Made by a program: the position numbers and the translations under genes. From assembly GCA_001800745.1 (NCBI GenBank), contig MGVZ01000028.1:1-39925 (forward strand): 39,925 nucleotides of DNA, in the 5' to 3' direction. Positions 18,272 to 26,664 of this stretch are shown here, one piece after another (the stretch's first letter is position 1; the number at the start of each line of letters is the position of its first letter). Origin of the DNA: Euryarchaeota archaeon RBG_16_67_27 (GTDB taxonomy: Archaea > Thermoplasmatota > Thermoplasmata > RBG-16-68-12). A model generated the notes under the pieces. The model was given only the letters and a program-made list of their open reading frames with translations. It was not told the origin of the DNA and searched no databases.

Positions 18272-19098
18272 GGAAGCGGCGGACGAAACCACGCACGGAG
18301 CGCTACACACGGGACCTGAGCGCGTGGACGCCGAAGACGAAGCTCGGGCGGCTCGTCCTCAAGGGCGAGATCACGACGATGAGCGACGCGGTCAAGACCG
18401 GCCTCCCGGTCCGCGAGCCCGAGATCGTGGACGTCCTCCTCCCGGAGATGGAGGACGAGGTGCTCGACGTGAACATGGTCCAGAGGATGACGGATTCCGG
18501 TCGGCGGGTGAACTTCGCGATCACGTGCGTCGTCGGGAACGCCGACGGGTTCGTCGGCCTCGGCCGGGCCCGGGGCCGCGAGGTCGGCCCAGCGATCCGG
18601 AAGGCGATCGACAACGCGAAGCTGAACATGATCGAGGTCCGCCGGGGGTGCGGGTCTTGGGAGTGCGGCTGCTTCCGGTCCCATTCCCTCCCGTTCAAGG
18701 TCCGTGGCCGGAGCGGCTCCGTCCAGGTCACGCTGAAGCCCGCGCCCCAGGGCGTCGGCCGGGCGTGCGGGGACATCGCGAAGAGCGTGCTCAAGCTCGC
18801 GGGGATCACGGACGCGTGGGGGTTCACGAAGGGACACACGAAGACGACGGTGAACTACGCCCTCGCGACGTTCGACGCCCTCCGGCGCACGGGCGGCGTC
18901 AAGGTCCGCACGGAGCAGGCGGACCGCCTGAAGATCAGGGCGGGCGCGGAGCAGGTGTTCGTCCACAAGACCGCGACGGCGGAGCCGCCCGCGGGGGAGG
19001 CCGTCGAGCTCCCGGAGGAGGTCGAGGTGGAGGGTGAGAACCTGACCGAGACCCCGGGAACGGGACAGACCCCAGGCGAACCGGAGCGTGAGAAGTGA
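18268..19098 (+). CDS. rps5: 30S ribosomal protein uS5 with acidic C-terminal tail
   Basis: S5 family ([25 protein letters not shown]...). Confidence 0.97.
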   Translation: MRKRRTKPRTERYTRDLSAWTPKTKLGRLVLKGEITTMSDAVKTGLPVREPEIVDVLLPEMEDEVLDVNMVQRMTDSGRRVNFAITCVVGNADGFVGLGRARGREVGPAIRKAIDNAKLNMIEVRRGCGSWECGCFRSHSLPFKVRGRSGSVQVTLKPAPQGVGRACGDIAKSVLKLAGITDAWGFTKGHTKTTVNYALATFDALRRTGGVKVRTEQADRLKIRAGAEQVFVHKTATAEPPAGEAVELPEEVEVEGENLTETPGTGQTPGEPEREK

Positions 19099-19589
19099 TG
19101 GCGCTCGCCGTCGTCCGGCTCCGGGGGAAGCACGATCTTCCCGATCCTGTCCGGGACACGCTCCGCATGCTCCGGCTCACGCGGCAGAACCACTGCGTGG
19201 TCGTCCCCGCGGACGCGACGACGAAGGGCATGCTCCAACGCGTGAAGGACCAGGTCACGTGGGGCGAGCTGGACGCGGAGGTCCTTGCGAAGCTCCTCCT
19301 CCGGAGGGGCCGGTCCGTCGGAGACCGACCGATCGACGACGCGTTCGTGAAGGCGCACAGCCCGTTCAAGTCGATCTGGGATCTGAGCCAGGCAATCGCG
19401 AAGGGAGAGGCAGCGCTCCGGGACGTCGCGGGGCTCCGCCCCATCCTCCGCCTGCACCCCGCGGTCGGGGGTCTCCGGGGGATCAAGCGGGGCTACAACG
19501 ACGGGGGCGACCTCGGGTACCGCGGGAAGGCGATCAACGACCTCCTGCTCCGGATGGTCTTCGAGGAGGGGACCGCGCATGGTGTCTAG
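19098..19589 (+). CDS. rpl30: 50S ribosomal protein uL30
   Basis: L30 archaeal long form; operon position; overlaps the rps5 stop. Confidence 0.95.
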   Translation: MALAVVRLRGKHDLPDPVRDTLRMLRLTRQNHCVVVPADATTKGMLQRVKDQVTWGELDAEVLAKLLLRRGRSVGDRPIDDAFVKAHSPFKSIWDLSQAIAKGEAALRDVAGLRPILRLHPAVGGLRGIKRGYNDGGDLGYRGKAINDLLLRMVFEEGTAHGV

Positions 19590-20007
19590 GACGCGGAAGC
19601 TCCGCGGGAGCCGCACCCACGGCCGGGGGAAGAAGCACGGACGCGGGGCGGGTGGCCGCGGGGGCACGGGGAACGCAGGACTTCACAAGCACAAGTTCAA
19701 GTGGATGATCAAGTACGCGCCGGACCACTTCGGCCGGCACGGGTTCACCCGGCACGCGCAGGTTCGGGACGTCACGACGATCAACCTCGAGGAGCTCGCC
19801 GCTCGCCTGCGAGAGCTCGAGGCCCAGGGCCACGCGAAGCGCTCCGAGACCGGGGTCGAGGTCGACCTCTCCGCGGCGGGGATCGGAAAGCTCCTCGGAC
19901 GCGGCCGCGTGGACGTTCCCCTGCAGATCACGGTCGCGCAGGCCTCGGAGAGCGCCGTCGCCGGGGCCGGCGGAAAAGTCAAGCTCGCCGCCGCATCTGA
20001 GGAGTAG
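19579..20007 (+). CDS. rpl15: 50S ribosomal protein uL15
   Basis: RTRKLRGSRTHGRGKKHGRGAGGRGGTGNAG signature. Confidence 0.97.
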   Translation: MVSRTRKLRGSRTHGRGKKHGRGAGGRGGTGNAGLHKHKFKWMIKYAPDHFGRHGFTRHAQVRDVTTINLEELAARLRELEAQGHAKRSETGVEVDLSAAGIGKLLGRGRVDVPLQITVAQASESAVAGAGGKVKLAAASEE

Positions 20008-20012
20008 GCGCG

Positions 20013-21614
20013 ATGCCCCTCGAGGAGAAGAAGAAGAGCCGTCTCTACTCGCTGAAGCCCCTGACGGACCGGCTGCCCGCGGTCTCGAGGCCGGAAGGCC
20101 ACGTGCAGTTCCGGACGAAGATCATCTGGGTCATCCTGATCCTCGTCCTGTACTTCGTCCTCACGAACATCTTCATCTACGGGCTCGACCGGACGAGCGT
20201 GATCGACTTCTTCTCCAGCCTCCGGGCGATCCTCGCGGGCGCCCAGGGCTCCCTCATGCATCTCGGGATCGGGCCGATCGTCACGGGCTCGATCATCATG
20301 CAGCTCTTCGCGGGAGCGAAGATCATCAACCTCGACCTCCGGGACGACGACGACAAGAGCGTGTATCAGGGGACGCAGAAGCTCCTCGTGATCATCATGA
20401 TCTTCGTCGAGGCGGTCCCCCAGGTCTTCGGGTTCCTCACGCCCTCGAGCGGGTTCATCACGAACCTCGACGGGCCGCAGGTCTTCGGGCTCATCCCCGA
20501 GAACAACGGCCTGTTCCTCGCGCAGCTCCTCATCGTTGTCCAGCTCTTCGTCGGCTCGTATCTCGTGTTCCTGATGGACGAGGTCGTCTCGAAGTGGGGG
20601 ATCGGCTCGGGGATCTCCCTGTTCATCGCGGCGGGCGTGGCCCAGCAGATCTTCACGGGCACGTTCAACTGGGAGCCGTCCCAGGCCGGCTCGACCGTCC
20701 CCGCGGGCGCGATCCCGAAGACGATCTACTACCTGCAGAACCTCCCCGCGGGCCAGATCGGGTCCACGGGGCTCGAGCAGATCATGTTCCAGCCGCCGAA
20801 CCCGCTCATCGCCCTCTTCGGGACCATGGCGATCTTCCTCATCGTCGCGTACACGGAGTCGACGCGGATCGAGCTCCCCCTCGCCCACGGCAAGGCGCGC
20901 GGCGCCCGGGGGCGCTACCCGATCCGCCTCATGTACGCGTCGAACATCCCCGTGATCCTCGTCGCCGCGGTCCTCGCGAACGTGTCGATGTTCTCCCTCC
21001 TCTTCTGGCAGCACCCGGAATGGCCGCTCATCGGACGGAACCCCCTGTTCGGCGCGTATCCGGACGCGGGCGACCCTCTCGTGCTCTCGGGGCAGATCCA
21101 GCGGACGACCCCCGTCGACGGGCTCGCGTACTACTTCTCGAACATCAACGGCGTCGGCGACTGGCTCCTACCGCTCTTCAACCCGAGCACGTACGGAGCG
21201 TACCTCCGCGGCCACGAATACTGGGAGGTGTTCCTCCACCTCCTCGTCTACGTGTTCGTCATGGTCGGGGGCTCGATCATGTTCGCGAAGTTCTGGATCA
21301 TGACGACGAACATGGGGCCGGAGGAGGTCGCGCGCCAGATCGAATCGAGCGGGATGCAAATCCCCGGGTTCCGGAGGGACCCGCGGATATTGCGGCGCGT
21401 CCTCGAGCGGTACATCCCCGTCGTCACCGTGATCTCGGGTGCTTTCGTCGGTGCGCTCGCCGCGGGCGCGGACATGATCGGGACCGTCGGGAACGCCTCC
21501 GGCACGGGCGTGCTCCTCGCCGTCGGCATCATGATCCAGATGTACGAGGCGATCGGGAGGGAGCAGATGATGGAGATGCACCCCGTCCTGCGTCAGTGGT
21601 TCGGCGGGCGATAG
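20013..21614 (+). CDS. secY: Preprotein translocase subunit SecY
   Basis: Polytopic SecY sequence with multiple TM segments, at the end of the operon. Confidence 0.97.
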   Translation: MPLEEKKKSRLYSLKPLTDRLPAVSRPEGHVQFRTKIIWVILILVLYFVLTNIFIYGLDRTSVIDFFSSLRAILAGAQGSLMHLGIGPIVTGSIIMQLFAGAKIINLDLRDDDDKSVYQGTQKLLVIIMIFVEAVPQVFGFLTPSSGFITNLDGPQVFGLIPENNGLFLAQLLIVVQLFVGSYLVFLMDEVVSKWGIGSGISLFIAAGVAQQIFTGTFNWEPSQAGSTVPAGAIPKTIYYLQNLPAGQIGSTGLEQIMFQPPNPLIALFGTMAIFLIVAYTESTRIELPLAHGKARGARGRYPIRLMYASNIPVILVAAVLANVSMFSLLFWQHPEWPLIGRNPLFGAYPDAGDPLVLSGQIQRTTPVDGLAYYFSNINGVGDWLLPLFNPSTYGAYLRGHEYWEVFLHLLVYVFVMVGGSIMFAKFWIMTTNMGPEEVARQIESSGMQIPGFRRDPRILRRVLERYIPVVTVISGAFVGALAAGADMIGTVGNASGTGVLLAVGIMIQMYEAIGREQMMEMHPVLRQWFGGR

Positions 21615-21619
21615 GTTCC

Positions 21620-22153
21620 TCACTTCCCGACCCATCGGAGGACCAAACCCGCGAAGATCACCCCGAACGCCGCGTTGACGGTCAGGTTCCAGAGAGGGTC
21701 GTCCGCCCAAGGCACGAGATGCAGGGCGCGGTCCCTCCAGGGCCACAGCACGGGAGTGTCGAGGTGGTGGGTGAGGTCGATCGCGAGGTGCGTGGCCCCG
21801 CCGAGGACCGCAGATACTGCGGCCACGGGCAGGCTCCTCCGATCCGTCACGTAATCCCGCCCAGCGAACCTCCGCCAGCCTTTCCCGGGATGCCGCCGAT
21901 CGAGGCGCTCCGCGACCACCGGGATCAGGAGGCGCGCAGCGAGGAGCGAGAGGACGAGGTTCACCGTGACCACGCCAAGGAACGAGTGCATGACCGTCCG
22001 GCCCCACTCCCAGTCCCGGGTCATCGGGTAGACGGCCACGATCTCCAGGTCCGGCAGGATGGCCCCCATCGTCAGGGCGAGGACATCAAAGTGGCGCGGC
22101 CATCGGACGTAGAGCGGCCACACGGGGACGACGTGGAACGCGGTGAACGGCAT
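21620..22153 (-). CDS. DUF4184-like integral membrane protein
   Basis: MPFTAFHVVPVWPLYVRWPRHFDVLALTMGAILPDLE... signature start of DUF4184-type proteins; several TMs. Confidence 0.7.
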   Translation of the reverse strand: MPFTAFHVVPVWPLYVRWPRHFDVLALTMGAILPDLEIVAVYPMTRDWEWGRTVMHSFLGVVTVNLVLSLLAARLLIPVVAERLDRRHPGKGWRRFAGRDYVTDRRSLPVAAVSAVLGGATHLAIDLTHHLDTPVLWPWRDRALHLVPWADDPLWNLTVNAAFGVIFAGLVLRWVGK

Positions 22154-22170
22154 GCCCGACTCCGGCCCGG

Positions 22171-22698
22171 TCACGACCGGGGCTGGCGCAGGCTGAACGC
22201 CTCGGAATTGCTGTCGTACTGCACGAGCTCGACGTAGCGGCCCCAGTACACGAGCGCCCTGAGGAGGTCCTCGGACTGCCGTGCGCCGACCTGCGCGGCG
22301 AGCGCCGCAAGGACGTCCTTCCGGTCCACCGGCCTCCCGGCGTTCCGCACCATCTCCGTGATCTGCCGGAAGATCGGCACCTCCTGGAGGATGTCCCGGA
22401 AGATCGCCTTCCGCTCGCGCACGTTCGCCTGGAGGACCTTCCGGCTCAGGCTCGTGACCCGGAGGTCTCCCTCGTTCACGGTCAGGAGGCCCAATAACTC
22501 CGCGGCGTCCACGATCGGGCCGATCCGGTCGAGGTCCATCTCGACCTCCTGGGCGATCGAGGCGACGTCCGCCTCGCCTCCGACCTCGTCGAGCGCCTCG
22601 ACGAGGCCGACGACCTGGCTCAGGGACACCCTCGCAATCGGGTGCATGCCCACGAGCGCGTGGGGCCGGGCGTCTTCAGGCGTACGGGACACGTGCAA
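22171..22698 (-). CDS. Stand-alone AAA-associated C-terminal domain protein (AAA_assoc_C-like), ABC transporter partner
   Basis: GQVVGLVEAL-like start (SLSQVVGLVEALDEVGGEADVASIAQEVEMDLDRIGPIVDAAELLGLL...) matching the domain usually fused to NitT/TauT ATPases; adjacent to the ATPase gene. Confidence 0.75.
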   Translation of the reverse strand: MHVSRTPEDARPHALVGMHPIARVSLSQVVGLVEALDEVGGEADVASIAQEVEMDLDRIGPIVDAAELLGLLTVNEGDLRVTSLSRKVLQANVRERKAIFRDILQEVPIFRQITEMVRNAGRPVDRKDVLAALAAQVGARQSEDLLRALVYWGRYVELVQYDSNSEAFSLRQPRS

Positions 22699-22703
22699 CC
22701 CCC

Positions 22704-23468
22704 CTAACGCACGCTGAGGGAATAAATCTCATCCACCCACCCGTAGAACTCCGGCTCCTTCCGGTTCCTCGGCCGGGGGAGGTCGATCCGGAGGTCCGCG
22801 ATGACCTTCCCCGGGCGCGGGGACAGCACGATGACCCGGTCCGCGAGGTACACGGCCTCCTCGATGCTGTGCGTGACCATGAGGACGGCCCGCGGCGGGA
22901 GGTCCGGGTCCGACCACAGCTGGAGGATTTCGTCCCGCAGGCTCTGCGCCGTGAGCGTGTCGAGCGCGTAGAACGGCTCGTCCATGCAGAGGAGGAGCGG
23001 CTCGATCGCGAGCGCCCGGGCGATCCCGACCCGCTGCTTCATCCCGCCGCTCAGCTCCCTCGGGTACGCGTTCTCGAACCCCGTGAGGCCGACCGCGTCG
23101 ACGTACTTCCGGGCGCGGGCGTCGCGCTCCGCGTCGGTCATGGGGCGCGCCTCCAGCCCGAGCATGACGTTCTCCTCGATCGTGAGCCACGGGAACAGCG
23201 CGAACGACTGGAACACCATCGCGACCTGGGGGTTGTCCGCTCGGATTGGCACGCCCTCGAAGAGGACCTCGCCGGACGTCGGTCGGTCGAGGCCGACGAT
23301 GATCCGGAGGAGGGTCGACTTGCCACACCCCGACGGGCCCGTGACGCACACGAAGTCCTGGTCGTGAACGTCGAACCGGATCGGTTCGAGGACCGCGAAC
23401 TCCTTCGCGTCCTCGAAGAAGGACCGGGACACGTCTCGGACTTCCAGGAGGGGCGGCGCCGTCGTCAT
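22704..23468 (-). CDS. NitT/TauT-family ABC transporter ATP-binding protein
   Basis: Walker A GPSGCGKST, signature LSGGMKQR, Walker B LLLCMDEPF; ATG at 23468 inside the longer track ORF. Confidence 0.93.
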   Translation of the reverse strand: MTTAPPLLEVRDVSRSFFEDAKEFAVLEPIRFDVHDQDFVCVTGPSGCGKSTLLRIIVGLDRPTSGEVLFEGVPIRADNPQVAMVFQSFALFPWLTIEENVMLGLEARPMTDAERDARARKYVDAVGLTGFENAYPRELSGGMKQRVGIARALAIEPLLLCMDEPFYALDTLTAQSLRDEILQLWSDPDLPPRAVLMVTHSIEEAVYLADRVIVLSPRPGKVIADLRIDLPRPRNRKEPEFYGWVDEIYSLSVR

Positions 23469-25150
23469 TGGATCTCGATCCGGTAGCGCTCGGAGGCCCG
23501 GCGGTACAGGTTCCTCCAGAGGAGCTTGTTCATCGCGAGGACGACGACGATCATCGTGAGCACGGTGAGGAGGATCATCTCGTTGTCCGGCGTGGCGGCG
23601 AACGTCGCCCGAGCGAGGAGGTTTCCGATGCCCGTGACCTCGTGCACGGGCCCGCCGAAGGGGATGTACTCGGAGACGATGAGCGCGTTCCATCCCGCGC
23701 CCCATGCCGTGACGCTCCCCGTCACGATCGAGGGCATCGCCGCGGGCAGGAGCACGCGCCGCCAGTACCTCCAGCCCCGCACCCCGAAGGCGCGGGCTGC
23801 GTCGTGCAGGTCCGCGGGGACCCCGCGGATTCCCGCGATGAGGTTGAAGAGGAGGTACCACTGCATCGCGAAGAGGGCGATCAGGAGCGCCGCGAGCTCG
23901 TCCTCGAGGCCCGCGAAGGAGGCGATCCCGATCGAGGCGCCGAGGATCACCGGCAGGAGTGCGGTCGCGGGGAGGGAAGCGAACACCTCGAGCACGGGCG
24001 TGAGGAGCCGCGAGGCCCTCGCGTCCCGCGCGACCCACGCCGCCATCGGGATCGTCCATGCGAGGGCCAGGCCGTACGCGAGGGCGAGCCGCAGGAAGGA
24101 AGAGGCGGTCGCCACCGGGATCTCCCGCGCGGCCTCGGGCAGCGGTCGTGCGAGGAGTCCGATGAGCCCCGCGACGCCCGCCGCGACGACGATCACGAAG
24201 ATCGCCGCGAACATCGCGATGTCCACCCGTCGCACGGTCCGCAGGGTCCCCGGATGGGATGCGTACGCGCGCTCGAGCCGCTCGGACGCATGCTCCCACC
24301 GGTCCCGCAACGGGCGTGCCGTCGCGAGGACCCGCGCGCGGAGCCCGGGGAAGCGGGGCAGCCAGCGCAGCCGCTCGTACGGCCCCGGGACGCGGGGCAC
24401 GCCGCCGACCGCGTCGAAGCGGAACCGCTCCGCCCAGAGCGACGTCGGGCGCCAGACGATCGCGTCGAGCGTGAGGACGACCGCGGCGAGGGCGCCGAGC
24501 CCCAGGAAGATCCCTGGGACGTCCCCCGCGATCCCTGCCTCCGCGATGTATGCGCCGAGGCCGGGGCGTGTGTGCCGTTCCCCGAACGCGGTGAACACCT
24601 CGCTCGCGACGAGGAAGTACCACCCGTTCGACCAGGAGAGCATCGAGTTGTACACGAGCTTCGGGACCATCGCGGGGAACAAGAGGCGGCGGAAGCGCAA
24701 CCAACCCCGGAGGCCGAACCCCGTCGCGGCGCTCTCGAGGTCATGAGGAATCGTCGTGAGCGACTCGTACACCCCGTATGCCATGTTCCAGGCCATGCTC
24801 GTGAAGATGAGGAAGACGACCGCGAACTCGAGGCCGATCGGGTGTCCGTGGAAGGTCGCGACGAAGAACACGAGGGCCGCAGGGAAGAAGCCAAAGATCG
24901 GCACGGACTGGAGGACGTCAAGGAAGGGGAGCAGGATCGCCGCCGCGCGCCGGTTCGTCGCGGCGGCATGTCCGAAGGCGACTGCGAAGACGACGGAGAG
25001 CGCGTACGCGGCACCCAGCCGGGCGACGGAGAACGACGCGATGACCGGAAGGAGCACGAGGTCCGCGGCCTGCGCGGGGAATGCGGCGACCGCGACCGCC
25101 GCGACCGCGACGAGGACGAGCCCGATCGCACGAGCCCGGCTGAGTCCCAT
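23465..25150 (-). CDS. ABC transporter permease, fused tandem double-permease
   Basis: 561 aa with two permease modules and two EAA-type loops (DLESAATGFGLRGWLRFRRLLFPAMVP; DLHDAARAFGVRGWRYWRRVLLPAAMP). Confidence 0.9.
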   Translation of the reverse strand: MGLSRARAIGLVLVAVAAVAVAAFPAQAADLVLLPVIASFSVARLGAAYALSVVFAVAFGHAAATNRRAAAILLPFLDVLQSVPIFGFFPAALVFFVATFHGHPIGLEFAVVFLIFTSMAWNMAYGVYESLTTIPHDLESAATGFGLRGWLRFRRLLFPAMVPKLVYNSMLSWSNGWYFLVASEVFTAFGERHTRPGLGAYIAEAGIAGDVPGIFLGLGALAAVVLTLDAIVWRPTSLWAERFRFDAVGGVPRVPGPYERLRWLPRFPGLRARVLATARPLRDRWEHASERLERAYASHPGTLRTVRRVDIAMFAAIFVIVVAAGVAGLIGLLARPLPEAAREIPVATASSFLRLALAYGLALAWTIPMAAWVARDARASRLLTPVLEVFASLPATALLPVILGASIGIASFAGLEDELAALLIALFAMQWYLLFNLIAGIRGVPADLHDAARAFGVRGWRYWRRVLLPAAMPSIVTGSVTAWGAGWNALIVSEYIPFGGPVHEVTGIGNLLARATFAATPDNEMILLTVLTMIVVVLAMNKLLWRNLYRRASERYRIEIQ

Positions 25151-25198
25151 CCGGCCCGGGAAGGCCCGGACCCTATTTACGGGTTGCCGCCGCCCCTC

Positions 25199-26128
25199 TC
25201 AGACGCCCGCGAGGAACCGAGCGAGGATCGCCTTCTGCGCGTGGAGCCGGTTCTCGGCCTGATCGAACACGACGGACTGCGGACCGTCGATCACGTCGTC
25301 CGTGATCTCGAGGCCGCGGTGCGCGGGGAGGCAGTGCATGACGATCGCATCCTTGCCTGCGGCTTTCACGAGCTTGCCGTTCACCTGGAACGGCAGGAAT
25401 GTCCGCTCCCGTTCCTCCCTCTCCTTCTCCATTCCCATGGAGACCCACACGTCCGTGTACACGACATCCGTACGCTCGACGGCGTCGAACGGGTCGTGGA
25501 CGACCGCGATCTCCGCGCCCGTCTCCTTCCCGATCCGCTTCGCCGCGGCGAGCAGACTCGCGTCGGGCTCGTAGCCTTTCGGGACCCCCGCGGAAACGTG
25601 CATCCCCGCGATCGCGCACCCCAGGAGGAGCGAGTTGCACACGTTGTTCCCGTCCCCGACGTACGCAAGGCGCTTGCCGGGCAGGGCGCCCTTGTGCTCC
25701 TGGATCGTGAACAGGTCCGTGATGATCTGACATGGGTGCTCCCTGTCGTCGAGCCCGTTGATCACGGGGACCGTGGCGTGCTTCGCGAGCTCGCGGACGT
25801 TCTCGTTCTTGAACGCGCGGTACACGATCCCGTCGACGTAGCGGCTCAAGACCCTCGCCGTGTCCGCGATCGTCTCCCCCCGGCCAATCTGCAGGTCGTC
25901 CGGGCTCAGGAAGAGCGCGTGGCCGCCGAGCTGGGTCATCCCGACCTCGAAGGAAACCCGCGTCCGAGTGGACGCCTTCTCGAAGATCATCGCGAGGCTC
26001 CTGCCGCGGAGGGGCTCGTACGGTTCGCCCGCCTTCGTCCGGTTCTTCAGGTTCGTGGCGAACTCGAGGAGTCCGACGAGGTCCTCCCGGACATCGAGCA
26101 TGGAGAGCAGGTCGCGCTTCGCGGGCAT
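25199..26128 (-). CDS. argF: Ornithine carbamoyltransferase
   Basis: EKASTRTRVSFEVGMTQLGGHALFL and MHCLPAHRGLEITDDVIDG motifs. Confidence 0.96.
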   Translation of the reverse strand: MPAKRDLLSMLDVREDLVGLLEFATNLKNRTKAGEPYEPLRGRSLAMIFEKASTRTRVSFEVGMTQLGGHALFLSPDDLQIGRGETIADTARVLSRYVDGIVYRAFKNENVRELAKHATVPVINGLDDREHPCQIITDLFTIQEHKGALPGKRLAYVGDGNNVCNSLLLGCAIAGMHVSAGVPKGYEPDASLLAAAKRIGKETGAEIAVVHDPFDAVERTDVVYTDVWVSMGMEKEREERERTFLPFQVNGKLVKAAGKDAIVMHCLPAHRGLEITDDVIDGPQSVVFDQAENRLHAQKAILARFLAGV

Positions 26129-26162
26129 TGGCCGTCGATTCCTGCGAACCTACTAAACGTTT

Positions 26163-26192
26163 GTGTCCGGAGTGCCAGAGGCGGCCGGACAC
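26163..26192. promoter_or_regulatory. 8-bp perfect inverted repeat between divergent argF and small membrane protein promoters
   Basis: GTGTCCGG-N14-CCGGACAC. Confidence 0.5.
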
Positions 26193-26230
26193 CCAAGTCC
26201 TTAAGGAAACTCCGCGCCATCTCGCGCGGG

Positions 26231-26491
26231 ATGGCCCCGCCCCGGACCACCGCCGCGGAGCGCGAGCGGGAGGCCCGTGAGGCCGCCGTCCGGCGACGCG
26301 GGCTGTCCGCCCGCGTCGGGACCGTCGGAGTCGTCCTGCTCTTCCTCGGCGGAATTGGGACGATCCTCTCACCGGAGAACGTCGCGACGATGATCGGCGT
26401 GATCGTCGTCGGGATCGTCCTCGTCCTCGCGGCGCTCCTCCTGATCTCGGACGCGGTCCGCGACGTGAAGGCGCTGACCAAAAACCTATAA
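26231..26491 (+). CDS. Small two-TM membrane protein (86 aa)
   Basis: MAPPRTTAAEREREAREAAVRRRGLSARVGTVGVVLLFLGGIGTILSPENVATMIGVIVVGIVLVLAALLLISDAVRDVKALTKNL; inside the 3' end of an antisense-type track ORF; TATA-like CCTTAAGG upstream. Confidence 0.6.
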   Translation: MAPPRTTAAEREREAREAAVRRRGLSARVGTVGVVLLFLGGIGTILSPENVATMIGVIVVGIVLVLAALLLISDAVRDVKALTKNL

Positions 26492-26518
26492 GGCGTGCCC
26501 CGTATCCGACGCCCCGCG

Positions 26519-26593
26519 GCCGGGATGGGCTAGCTTGGTTCATGCTAGGGGACTGTGGATCCCTTGACGCGAGTTCAAATCTCGCTCCCGGCC
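26519..26593 (+). tRNA. tRNA-His (GTG)
   Basis: Manual cloverleaf: acceptor GCCGGGA/TCCCGGC, anticodon arm GGGGA-CTGTGGA-TCCCT, T arm GCGAG-TTCAAAT-CTCGC, C73, genome-encoded G-1 at 26518; promoter-like AAAAACCTATAAG upstream. Confidence 0.93.
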
Positions 26594-26664
26594 CTCCGGC
26601 CTCGGCTCGAGGACGATACCCGTTTATACGGCGAGCCGGTTCCGCATCCGAACGGCGGACCACG

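Noticed and set aside
19683-21014. 443-aa minus-strand ORF opposite rpl15/secY
   Set aside because: Shadow ORF dominated by Glu/Asp/Arg; SecY is on the plus strand.
23468-26491. 1007-aa plus-strand ORF over the ABC permease and argF
   Set aside because: Shadow ORF rich in Asp/Arg/Glu; the minus strand has clear ABC permease and OTC motifs. Only its last 86 codons (from 26231) look like a real gene.
26542-26664. Track start codon of the GT39-like ORF at 26542
   Set aside because: Lies inside the tRNA-His gene; the ATG at 26665 after the TATA-like CGTTTATACG is the likely start.
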